This document shows positions 33,898 through 43,517 of a stretch of 64,000 bases of DNA, in pieces; position 1 is the stretch's first letter; every line of letters starts with the position of its first letter. Both the position numbers and the translations under genes were made by a program. This DNA comes from Rebecca billardiae RCC1528. Its lineage: Eukaryota > Haptophyta. Where the stretch lies: assembly GCA_965240325.2 (NCBI GenBank), contig OZ251250.1, positions 1 to 64,000 on the forward strand, written 5' to 3'. Below the pieces are notes generated by a model. The model ran no database searches. It was not told where the DNA came from and was given only the letters and a program-made list of their open reading frames with translations.

Positions 33898-35225
33898 TAT
33901 ATGATTAAACTTTCTTCAGGAATGCGCACCAGAAAAAGCCTTAAGAATCCGCGCGGCCCAAGATGGGGTCGGCGGCCACGACGGCGGTTATGCGCCCTCG
34001 CGCGCCTTCGAGCGGCTCGTGCGCGCCATGAAGTGCGCCAAACCATGCTCGCGACATGCTCATTCGTCGACGCTGTTCGTTGGACGATCGCATGCCAGCC
34101 CACGCCGACGTCTGAGTGCGCCTCGCCGCGCACGGTACAGCTTCATGGTACACGGCACAATTCGGCCGCGAGCAGCCTCGTGCGCGCGACCGAGCCAGAG
34201 GTGGTCGCCGAGAGTAGCACGAGTGGCGGCACACGCGCGGGCCTGATCGTTGCCGAATATCTGACGCACCAATCGACCTCGCCCAGCGCCATCTGCTCGT
34301 TTGCGCACGTGTCGGAAAGAATGAGCAGCTGCCTGCAAACGCCGAGCGCGCAGATGAGGCGTGGGCGAGCGAAGGGGCGGCGAGGGCCGGCGCGTGCGCG
34401 CGCGTAAATTCGAGCCTCCCCATACGCATCGAAACACACCGCGCTCGCTCGTCGAGCTGCGCACGGGTATCGGTGTGCGCGCGCCAACGCGGCGCGCCGT
34501 GCACGCGCCCGGCGAATGCACACCTGCTTGCGCGCGCACGCGCGCGTGATGGACCGAGGAGGTCGCGCGAGCATGCGTGATGTGTCTGGATGGAGCACGT
34601 AGGAGGTGTAGGCTGCGCTCCGCGTGCGCTCCGCCACCGTGCACCGCGCTGTCCCTCGCCCGCGCGGTCGCTGCCGAGCCCGGATTCAAACGTGTGCGAG
34701 CCCGCAAGCGCACCTCCGAGCAGCAGTCGCAGCTATCGTGTCGAAGGCTTGGCGAGAGGCAGATGTGCATGGCAAGTCGCGCAATGGGGGTGCCCATCAC
34801 GCGCACACACTCGCGCACGCTCGCCGCACCACCGCGTCGCGCCCACGTGCAGCGCGCGGGGCGCGCTTCGCGCCCGGAGCAGCTGCCGAGCGGCTGCTGC
34901 GCGCGGCGCGCGCGGCGAGTAGGGCTCAGCCAATGGTCCGAGGGCGAGCCTGCCGAGCGTCGTGCGTGGCGCGCGCGGACCTAGTACAACGCCGCGTACC
35001 ACTCGCTGCCACCATAGGGCCCGTACCGGCGAGCTGTGGCCGCCGCAGACACCAAAAAGCAGCCCAACGGTCAGCGCGCGACAGCCGACGAGCGCGTGAC
35101 GCGCGCGTCCACCACCGTGATGAGCACGGACGAGCGCGCGCGCCCGTGTCGTAGCTCAGGTGGGGTCCCCCAATCGCACGCACCACCGCGCTGCCACGCC
35201 TTCGACCATCTTGTGTCACCATGTG

Positions 35226-35415
35226 GCCGCTCGCCGCTCGGCGCCGAGCGGCTGGCGGCGCAGCTGCGCCGGACCGGCAAACAGTCAGCGCGCAGCAAGG
35301 GTGGAGTCCGGCGAGGGTCGGCCGGACTGTCCGGCGCCACCAAGGTGGACCACGTGGTGGTCACCGACGCGCTCGTCACCACGCTCGAGGCCATGGAGGC
35401 CGCCCACGAGCAGAA
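35226..35415 (+). other. Possible captured exon inside the MULE-like element
   Basis: The plus frame reads a protein-like stretch, LGAERLAAQLRRTGKQS, then ATKVDHVVVTDALVTTLEAM, which is less repetitive than the shadow frames around it. No start and no family could be assigned. It may be a captured gene fragment or chance. Confidence 0.2.
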
Positions 35416-36040
35416 ATGCTCACTGCATCTGCCTGTGCACTGCCTTTGCAGTGCTCCTGTGCGCGCGCGCGCAGCGCCAACGAGCGAAAGCGTTTGCCGT
35501 GGACCTAGTCCGGGGCTCAAGGGTACCACCATCAAAGAATGGAATGCGCGCAAAGGTCACGGCAAACAAATTTTGTGTCGCCCGTGCCGCGCGCGCGCAA
35601 GCACGGCCAATGCCGCTGCGTTTTTCCACGGGCCGGTCCGCCAGACCGCGAAACAATTCACGCATTTTCAGAGCGAGTCGCGGCTCCGCCTTCCCATTGG
35701 TCGGTTGGGGGGGGATCGAAAAATGAGCGGTCGCCAAAGTGAGACATATTATCTCAATACCATCAGGCGAAAGACTGGAATCAGGAAGAAAACGAGCCAA
35801 TGGTCGTCCCGGAAGGCATGATGGCTTGGCCGCAATCTCCTTAGCATCTCAGCAATCTTCGCTCCTTTTTTGTGTCCTTCTCCACCTCCACGAGGCCTGG
35901 ACGAGATCGCTTGCGAGCGGAAGGGCTTCGGGTCGAGACTCGAGTAGAGCGCGTCAAAGCGAAGGGGAGCCGCTGGCTCGCTGGCTCCGTGAGGTTCAAG
36001 GCAGCTAGCCGCCGACGCTGATGGCGAAGACGGCGGCTGG

Positions 36041-36759
36041 CCAAGGGCCGTAAGGGCACCCAACTCCCAGTGCGGCCAGCTCGGAGGTTGAGGTGCCTCT
36101 GTCTGTCTCGTGGCCTCGCGACTCGCGTCCGGCCGGCGTGCTTCAAACGCTGCGCGAGGGCGCGACGTCGAGCGCTCTGCCTGGATGACTGGCGGCGATG
36201 CCGAACCCGGACGGCTCGCCGCTGAGCGGCGCGGGTCAAGGCTCTCCTGACACGCGCGTGAGTCCGCCAGGCTCGCCTCTTTCGCCTCTCGGCCCGTGCA
36301 ATCGGCAGTTGCCAACGCGGCGCGCGAGCTCACTCGTGCCGTGCGCGCCAGCAGCAAACGGAGCGCTCGGGCTGCTTGCACCGGGCACGCAGGGGCAAGC
36401 GTGGGCGCCCGCCCGCACTTTGGCTTGTAGGCCCCTACGGGCAGCCTCCATGTCCGCCTGACTCACTTCCGTTCCCGGCGGTCGGCTGCTCGACTCGTCG
36501 CGCGTCCGGTGGCCTCAGCCGAGCTGCGCTCGGCTCGCCCCCACCTCCGCCTCCACCTCCGCCTCGCCATCAGCACTGTCCGCCTCGCCCGCCGCGCGCC
36601 GCCCGCCGCGCGCCGCCCGCCGCGGCGCCCCGTCATGCCCGCACCCTCGCCTCCCGCGTCTTCGGCGACGGGCCACTCACCGCGGGCACTCACGGAGGCG
36701 AGCACAACAGAGGCGCCCCAACCTCCGCACTGGGAGTTGGGTGCCCTTACGGCCCTTGG
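36041..36759. mobile_element. 719-bp inverted-repeat element nested in the MULE-like element
   Basis: The arms 36041-36075 and 36725-36759 are perfect 35-bp inverted repeats starting CCAAGGGCCGTAAGGGCA. Similarity continues inward past a 9-bp indel (AGGTTGAGGTGCCTCTGT against AGGTTGGGGCGCCTCTGT). A 5-bp direct repeat GCTGG flanks it (36036-36040 and 36760-36764). It is too small for a transposase and has no convincing gene, so it is MITE-like. The CCAAGGG terminus and 5-bp duplication resemble the element at 47089-48199. Confidence 0.8.
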
Positions 36760-37022
36760 GCTGGCGATGGTCGCAACTCAAGTGGGATTGGGGATTGGAA
36801 GATGGGCTGAAAGACCAGGCATCGTATTCAACTCCAGCCGACCAACACTGCAGCTCTGTGATGCGGGCCCGGCCACTGTACTGTACACGGCAGGCCCCGG
36901 GCTTGCGTCGCGCCGCAGGTTGGGGTCGCCGGCCTTCCTATAGGCGCTCACCACGGCTCTTGCGACGGTGACGGTGACATGGATGAAGACGATGGCGACG
37001 CCTTTCACGACGCTGCCTCTGC

Positions 37023-37253
37023 GTGGCCAGACTCGCTGCGCAGTCGATCGGCCGGATGCACATCAAAAGGGTGGTGGCGGGCCGGTCCGCGGCGGGCAAG
37101 CTCATCATGTCGTTCGGGCCTGGCGGCCGCGGCATGTGCCGTTTTCACCTCCCGCAGGTCGCATTTGAGCTGATGGAGTTATGCGGCGACGTCCTCAAGA
37201 CCGGGCCAGAGGATCACAGCGTGGAGTGCAACGCTTGTTTTGCCGGGCGGTGA
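37023..37253 (+). pseudogene. Gene-like 3' fragment within the MULE-like element
   Basis: The frame ends with a protein-like tail: QSIGRMHIKRVVAGRS, AAGKLIMSFGPGGRGMC, then QVAFELMELCGDVLK and a stop after NACFAGR. Composition is balanced, unlike the Arg/Ala shadow frames. Upstream is an acidic stretch (GDGDMDEDDGDAFHD). No family is recognised; it is probably a captured or decayed exon. Confidence 0.3.
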
Positions 37254-37511
37254 GCCGCGCGTGTTGATTCGCCGCGAATGATCGCTCGGCGACGACGACT
37301 ACCGGTCGTCGACTATACGGCCGCGTACGTACTGCTATAATAACGGCGGTATAACTATCGGACCGTGTAGTAGTACCGGCGGGCCGTGGCGCGCCGCCGA
37401 GTCGTGCCGATTCCAGGACGTTATTCCGCCTATTCGTTCCGACGACTCATCCGACGTCGGGCCCGCGCGCGCACTTGTTAGCCCGTTATCAGATTACTCG
37501 TCGTTGTTCAC

Positions 37512-38376
37512 CTACTTCCTGAATTCCTCATCCCGATCCGAGTCCGACTCAGAAGTCAGTGTCAGATCCGGGCGCTGCGCCATCAGTGCGGGCGGCGTCA
37601 CCACTTCTGTCGCCGCCGGCGGAACGTCTCCGCCGCCGGTCGGACCGGCGCTAGAAGTCGTAGATGAATTGCTGGCGCTATTGCTAGTGATCCGAGTATC
37701 CGTCAGACGTGATAATGCGGCACCGTGTCCCGTGATGGGACATGAGTCTGGTCCGGCGGCGGCACTCGCCAATCGCGATAGTTCGACACGCGGTGACTGC
37801 ATGCTCTGATGATGATCGTCATCTGTATATTGAGTGACTGGCGGGCAGCAGAGTGACGACGACGCCCACCGCGCTGTCGTCCGTCTAGTGCCAAGCTCCC
37901 AAGAGTCGTCGGGCCTTTGACGCGGGGCGCCGTGCGCACCGGCGCTGCAATAACTCGCCAACTCGGCATCGTCACGAGTCTGCACGGGCCTCGGCCGATT
38001 TGGTGAACCCAGCGGCGTGCACTGCCGCGAGCGTGCTGCCCGGGCTGACCTTGGATTCGATGCCAGAGTGATAAGACATGACAATTCCATAGTCTGTGCT
38101 TGCCCTCCCCACTACCCGCGTACGCCGCGAGTGCCTCCGTACGAGTTCATGGCCGCGTAGAACGGCGCACCGTGCGGCGGGCGACGAGGCCGCACTCGTG
38201 AGCTGCATGCTGCATCCAGGCAACGCCTTGGACGCGTACCTGTGCTTCCTGAGAAGGCGGGCCTCACGCCTGGCTGCGCTGGTGTCGGTGGACGCCCTGA
38301 GCTTCACCGCAGCCAGCCCACCCTGGGCGTCGACAACCTTGTTTACAAACCGTGCCGTGCAGGAGCCCGCTCCCAC
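37512..38376 (-). other. Overlapping minus-strand frames, unrecognised
   Basis: Two overlapping frames, 37972-38376 (RFVNKVVDAQGGLAAVKLRA, ...VMSYHSGIESKVSPG) and 37512-38090 (Ser/Thr/Pro-rich, ending ESDSDRDEEFRK), look partly protein-like. They follow on the same strand from the fragment at 38343-38800. They could be exons of one captured gene, but I cannot place splice sites with confidence. Confidence 0.2.
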
Positions 38377-38800
38377 AAGCTGCTCTCACAGTGAGCCGCA
38401 GCTGGGACATCCATCTGTTCGGCCTCCTCGCTGGGGAGCGTCAGGTCGAGCGCCGGAACTTCCGACTTGCGCGAGCCCAGCAGCCGGCCGAGCGGCGCCC
38501 AGCCGCGCGCGCTCTCCCCCTCCGCGCGGCGCAGCGTGAATGAAGGCGGGCGCGCACGACGTTGATTGAGAAAGAGCTCCTCCTCCTGCACGCGCAGGCT
38601 CCACAGCACAAGCGCGCCCGATGCGAAGAGGAAAGCATCGAAGGGTGCGGGCAGCGCGTGCTACTGCTCGTCGCGCTCCCACTGAGAGCGCGACGTGGGC
38701 AACGTGAACGTCACGTGCCGACGGGCGTCGGTCAGACGACGTGGACGGGAGGCGAGCAGCGCGGCGGAGGAGACGTGGGTGCCAGTGAGCGTGCACGGCG
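38343..38800 (-). pseudogene. Captured gene fragment with an in-frame stop, in the MULE-like element
   Basis: One minus frame reads through a protein-like sequence (LLASRPRRLTDARRHVTFTL, TSRSQWERDEQ), then TAG, then a hydrophobic segment (PFDAFLFASGALVLWSL), a charged stretch QEEELFLNQRRARPP and RLLGSRKSEVPALDLTLPSE. The same frame on both sides of the stop suggests a decayed coding sequence, or an exon border at the stop. No family is recognised. Confidence 0.3.
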
Positions 38801-39383
38801 CGGACGGCTCCCCGCAGCAGGGCGGCGTCGTGTGCTCGCCCGCCGGCCGCCTGCTCTAGGATCCTCAGAATCCTCAGAAGTCCGCCTCGCCGGGCCGCGT
38901 TGAGAGCCCCAACTGAAAACTCCCAAGGGGGGCTTCCAGGTCTTGCATCTGAAGACCACGATCTCCGTCCGATCTTCGTTTAGTCTATTGGTGCGACGAA
39001 GCAGGAATATGATTTTCTTTTGTCCTCCGCGTGTCGATCTCGCCGGCTCGCAAGCCAAGCCTTTCAGAAACGCGGCGGGCGAGCTGCAACATCTGCTGCA
39101 GATCTGAGATCGGCTCGTGCTCGACGAGGGCGGCGAGGAGACGGGTGCGCGCCCGCGAGCGAGCGTACCTGAGAGTGATATCGGCATCCGATCAGGAAGA
39201 GCGGGTCGATCTGCCCGCATCTCGTCGCACGATCGCGAGAGCGCACGTGCGGTCGACGAGGAAGAAGGCCCGCATCGTGGCGTTTCCGCCAGTGGCGGGC
39301 CGGCTCGAGATTTGACGGCGAAACTCCAGCGGATTCTTAAGGCTTTTTCTGGTGCGCATTCCTGAAGAAAGTTTAATCATATA

Positions 39384-39392
39384 TACCCACTT
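39384..39392. repeat. 9-bp target-site duplication, right copy
   Basis: TACCCACTT, matching 33889-33897. It marks the right edge of the MULE-like element and the point where the outer element resumes. Confidence 0.92.
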
Positions 39393-40971
39393 ACCCGTAT
39401 ATAGTATGAGTGTTACCCACTTTATATTATCCGTGGATGCGGTTCACTATATATTCAAATTCGTTCCGATAAGTGGGTACGTTTGTTGGGTCATCGAATA
39501 GGCGCCCGGAGCGACGCGGACACAGGCACTCCCGGGCCGCAACCGGCGGACTGCCTGCGAGTGGCAGTGTTTGTGGCGGGCTGCGTGCCGAGGCACACAC
39601 CATCGCCCGCCACCGAGCATGCCACCGTCGTCACACGGGAGCCCTCCACCGTCGAGGCTGGACTATCAGCCAACGCCACCGCCGGAGCTTGCCGCGTTCA
39701 GCGGCTTCCGTGCTCGTACTCCGCGTGTCACCGGTCGTCGTATGCCCACCCGCGTGAGGCCGCCACCAGTCCACGACTACCGCAGCTGCAGCCCATGCCG
39801 CCGACGATGCCTCCTACCATCTTCTCGCCAGGCAGCAATACGATAGGTTCACCGACGCTGCTGCTAGGCTGAGAGCACTCAGCCAGTTGGCCGGCGAGAC
39901 GTCAGATGGTTGAGCTGCTGGCCTAGCCATCACGTTGCGGCTTCCGCTCGCTCAAGTACACCCAACGTGACGACGAGGACGTGCCGGGCAATCATCAGAC
40001 ATGCGTCTGGGGGGCTACTACGCCTAGCCGTAGAGTTGCTGAGTACGAGTCTTCGCAGACCACAAGCGGAACGAGTGGGACCACCCGATGGCAGGAGCAA
40101 CAGCGTGGGGTGGCACCCGCGCCTGTCAACGCGACCGCGTTCTGTCAAGAATGGACCCATATCCTGCGACCACCCTCGAGCACCGCAGGCTATGCCCACA
40201 CTCGGCATAGGGAAGGATGGCTGAGCGCCTGCTGCCGCTGTCAAAGGCCCTGCTGATCTTCCTGGCGCTGGATCGTGCACACGGATGGCAAGTCGGCGTG
40301 CTCGCCGCACATCGCGGCGGCTTCTCAGCATCCCAAGTCCTCAGTGCACCCATCCTAGGCCTGCTGGTCGATGATTGGTACCAACCCCCACCAAACACGC
40401 CCTCTCGGAAGTCGCCAATCGCTTACATGACTCCCCGAGAGCCCGGGGCTGGCTGTCGTGCGTTCTCACGAGCAGCTTGCGCGCAGCCCAATTGTCACCT
40501 TCACGGTGCGTTGAGCTGCTCAAGATGGCGGGAGCGTCAAGAGCATGCCCGAGCACGATACTGGCCCATGCCTCCCGTCGCCTGACCCGCATGTGGCAAA
40601 AACTGGCCCTGCTCGAAGGCACGGGTCGAACACCCGCCGATCGATTCAAGTTGTCTGTACGCGTCTAGCCGGGCGAGAGTCAAACATGCGGGCACGTGCC
40701 AGGCGGGGGATGTGTGACCACGGATCCCATCCGTGAGCACGCGCAAAGCGCTCGAGCGCGCGATAGGTGTTGGCTGTGGTCTACCCGACACACGGCGGCT
40801 CGGTCCCGCTGGAGAGGCGCTCCGACATCGTCGGGAGCGTTCAGATCGGACCTCGGCCGGCGGCCCGGCGATTTTCCCGAGCCGCGCCCCGCGCGAAAAG
40901 AATTCCGGCGAGAAAACCCGGTAAATGTTTAAAAGAACGCTGGAAAATCGCCAGGGCCCACCTAGCGGCAG

Positions 40972-41166
40972 GTGTGGTGATGCACAGATGACGATCGACG
41001 AGACGCACACAGCCCACATACTACAGTCTTCAATCGTAGTACCGTTTGAAGTGCCGTCAGTTCCAAAGTGCGCCGTGCCCACTCGGCTTAGCCAGAGGCA
41101 GGCACCAATCCGGCGACAGAGGCCTCTAAGGAGGGTCCGGACCGCTCTGTGACTGACTGACAGCTC
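40972..41166 (+). other. Displaced glycosyltransferase 3' tail and F-box gene 4 upstream spacer
   Basis: It matches 6686-6878 almost base for base: the terminal GTGTGGTGATG, then the ACACAGCCCACATACTACAG region and the conserved GTGCCCACTCGGCTTAGC block at 41075. It shows that 33151-33522, this stretch and 43424-44858 were once contiguous and were separated by two transposon insertions. Confidence 0.9.
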
Positions 41167-43423
41167 CTACTCGGGCCGGGGGTTTGGCGGTAGCGAAGTT
41201 TGTAACTTTAACAAACTGTTTCAGCTTCGTCGGCGTGCGCTATTTTGAGCGCGCGCCTATGAAGGCAGCTGCTATTCACAGGCGAGTCGCCTATGAAGCC
41301 GGCTCCTATGTGTCAATACCTTACGGGTACTTGGGAGCGGGCGCTCATATGGCTCACCAGGCCGCGAGGCTGCGCCATGCCACCCATCTGCACGTCGCCG
41401 AATCGGCCGCAAATCGGATGCGAGAGGCGAGGCGGAGGACGGCAGACATTCGCCATGAGCGTGGTGTCGATCCTTGTTGCGTGCGCCACCGTCGTGCTTG
41501 CTCCCGCCGCCGGGAAGCAGGCGCGCAAGCTGCCGTCCACGCAGGAGGACAATTCCTATCGTTCAACGCATGCGCAGAGCTCTCAATCCAAGTACATGGC
41601 GGTTGGGCGACCCTCTCGCCGTTCGTGGACGCTGCCATACCGTACTGCGCGAACTCTTGCTGCTACCTGCTCCGCCCAGCTGGCACGAAGGTGGGGCGCG
41701 AGGTGTTCTACTGGCAGACGTCTGGCAGTAGACACCCTGACCTCGCAGCTGATGCTTCCCTCAGTGTGCTGTCCCAGTTGACAGACATGTCGTGGCTTGC
41801 GTCTCGGGGGCAGGTATTCATCTACCGTAGCGCTTCGCCGAGCTACGCCCAGCGCAAGCCGCCTCAGTGAGCACCGCTCTGAAAGCCTCACCGACCTCTG
41901 CGTTCTATCGCGTGCCGCCTCTGAATGCGTGATGCGGTTGAGCTGCCGTTGCACGCGGCGTGTGGCTCGAGCTCGCGCGGGGCTTGGCGACGCACACGTA
42001 CGTGCGGAAAGCCGCATTGCCCTCGGCCTACGCCGCGTTCGACCGCGCGATGGGCGCGGGCACGCTCACCGGTCAGCGTGCGAATGAGCTGCGCGCGCTG
42101 ATCGCCGGTGAGCTCAGAGCTGCGCGCGCTGCCGGCAGTCATCCCTGCGAGTGCTGCGGGGCGAAGCGGTGGGCGAGGCGCCAGCAGGAAAGCTCGCAAT
42201 CGTCGACTCAGCGTTCGTCATGCTGCCCCCGCTGCCACCTGACGCGATTGGCCTGCAGTTGAGGGCGCCAAGGCGACGCTGCGCCCGCTCCTGGGGGCAA
42301 CCGGCGGCTGAGGACGAGTCGAGCGATGCAGTTTGACTATGGGCTGACCGTTGACGATGATGCTAATTGCTACACGTACTACTACTGATGACGATTTTGA
42401 CGCGCTGCTGGTCTCGGCGGTCATCAGCTGAGCCTGCGTGTGAGACTTGTTTCTCTCAATGCTGCCATCCGCCGCCGGATATGTGACTGCATGTGAGCCC
42501 ACGATTATCACTTGAGCTCGGCGCCAGCCCGATCGAAAGCAGCCTGAGCCTGAGGCCCCGGGCCCGGACGGGCGGACAGTCTGACAAGCTGCAGACGACT
42601 CACAGACGATCAGCTGCTGACAGATGATCACGGCGACATGATGACGATGGGCGCAGTCGCGGAAGGCCCACTTGCCACGGCCTACTTCAGGATGCGCAAA
42701 GGGGTGGTCAACATTAGATATCTGCTAAGGTGACAGGAGCTGTAGCCGCGGGCCGCAGCAGCGGCGCGCAGCGCGCATGCATGCACGCGCGCCTGACAGA
42801 TGCTCCGGGCACGAATGATTGCCCTCAGCTCGACCCAGACGAGTTGAAGCATGGCAGAGTGGCGCCGTGCACACGTTCACATCGATGGCCTTGCGACCAT
42901 ACAGTCTTGCCTTGTACGCCCGCGAGGTCAAACCACAGCTGTGGCTTTGGATCCGAGGTCCGCCGAGCACCACCGCGGTACAGGCCCAAGCCTTGGCAGT
43001 GCGAGCAGTCCTCTTGAGTTCGGAGATCTGGAAAGCCTGCATCACCTGGCCCACAGCGCGCAGCATCGCGAAGCTGTGGGCCCGATCGATCCCCGTGCGA
43101 ACAAGACCAAGGGCAATGCTCGCTACGTGTGAGCAGGTGCTGATTCTCCTACTGTACGGCACCCGCTCGGGAACTTGTGCCCCGGTCTCGACATCCGGGT
43201 ATCGCCCGGATCATGGGCCGGGGTATTGGTCGCCGCGCCGCCCGTCCCATCAACGCAACAATCGCAGCTGCGGCCTGCTGCACCTCCGGTCCCGCGTCCT
43301 CCCCCGGCGCGGCCATCACCGTCGTGCGGCATGGATCGCGTCCGCCACAGTCCCGCGATTTTCCGAAAAACCAACGGCCGATTTTTCGGAAAATCCTTAC
43401 CACCAAACCCCCGGCCCGAGTAG
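41167..43423. mobile_element. 2.26-kb inverted-repeat DNA transposon in the spacer before F-box gene 4
   Basis: Terminal inverted repeats of 26 bp with one mismatch lie at 41167-41192 and 43398-43423 (CTACTCGGGCCGGGGG..., ending GGYGGTA). Flanks on either side match the uninterrupted spacer at 6870-6890 (GACAGCTC...CTATGATC). If the true ends are CTCGGG/CCCGAG, a TA dinucleotide is duplicated, as in Tc1/mariner-type elements; the boundary is not certain because four flank bases differ from the other spacer. A perfect 14-bp hairpin (GATTTTCCGAAAAA, 43357-43370 and 43382-43395) lies beside the right end. No transposase domain was recognised. Confidence 0.85.
41259..41870 (+). CDS. Hypothetical ORF of the 41-43 kb transposon (203 aa)
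   Basis: ATG-started frame just inside the left inverted repeat. The C-terminal half is protein-like (FLSFNACAELSIQVHGGWAT, then SPFVDAAIPYCANSCCYLLR and SVLSQLTDMSWLASRGQVFI); the first half is Arg/His-rich. I do not recognise a transposase or other domain, and no DDE pattern could be aligned. It may be an exon of a split element gene. Confidence 0.25.
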   Translation: MKAAAIHRRVAYEAGSYVSIPYGYLGAGAHMAHQAARLRHATHLHVAESAANRMREARRRTADIRHERGVDPCCVRHRRACSRRREAGAQAAVHAGGQFLSFNACAELSIQVHGGWATLSPFVDAAIPYCANSCCYLLRPAGTKVGREVFYWQTSGSRHPDLAADASLSVLSQLTDMSWLASRGQVFIYRSASPSYAQRKPPQ

Positions 43424-43517
43424 CTATGATCTTGAGTCTGCAGCTCAGCCAACGGACACTGGACAGCCCGCGGCGACAGCGCTTGACCGCACCGACTGCG
43501 CGGCGCCGGCGGGAGCG

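Larger units (their letters stand above)
33898..39383. mobile_element. MULE-like (Mutator superfamily) DNA transposon, 5,486 bp
   Basis: Perfect 55-bp terminal inverted repeats lie at 33898-33952 and 39329-39383. They begin TATATGATTAAACTTTC and end CCTTAAGAATCCGC. They are bordered by a perfect 9-bp duplication, TACCCACTT. Long inverted ends with a 9-bp duplication are the Mutator signature. The perfect match of the ends implies a young insertion. I could not find a MULE transposase. The interior has several short gene-like pieces (see entries), another nested element, and AT-richer spacer DNA at ~37260-37510, so it may be a non-autonomous, gene-fragment-carrying (Pack-MULE-like) copy. Confidence 0.88.
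33523..40964. mobile_element. Outer inverted-end element (about 1.95 kb without its nested insertion) in the duplicated glycosyltransferase end
   Basis: The ends are TAGGTGGG(T)CCCT and its complement AGGGCCCACCTA, with further imperfect inverted similarity (GGCGATATTCTGGCG against GGCGATTTTCCAGCG). The insertion is flanked by a perfect 7-bp direct repeat GCGGCAG at 33516-33522 and 40965-40971. Joining the flanks regenerates the sequence seen uninterrupted at 6680-6700, which proves the insertion. Its own sequence is 33523-33888 and 39393-40964; the rest is the nested MULE-like element. Short open frames near 40217-40668 carry no domain I recognise. The 7-bp duplication does not fix a superfamily. 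Confidence 0.8.
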
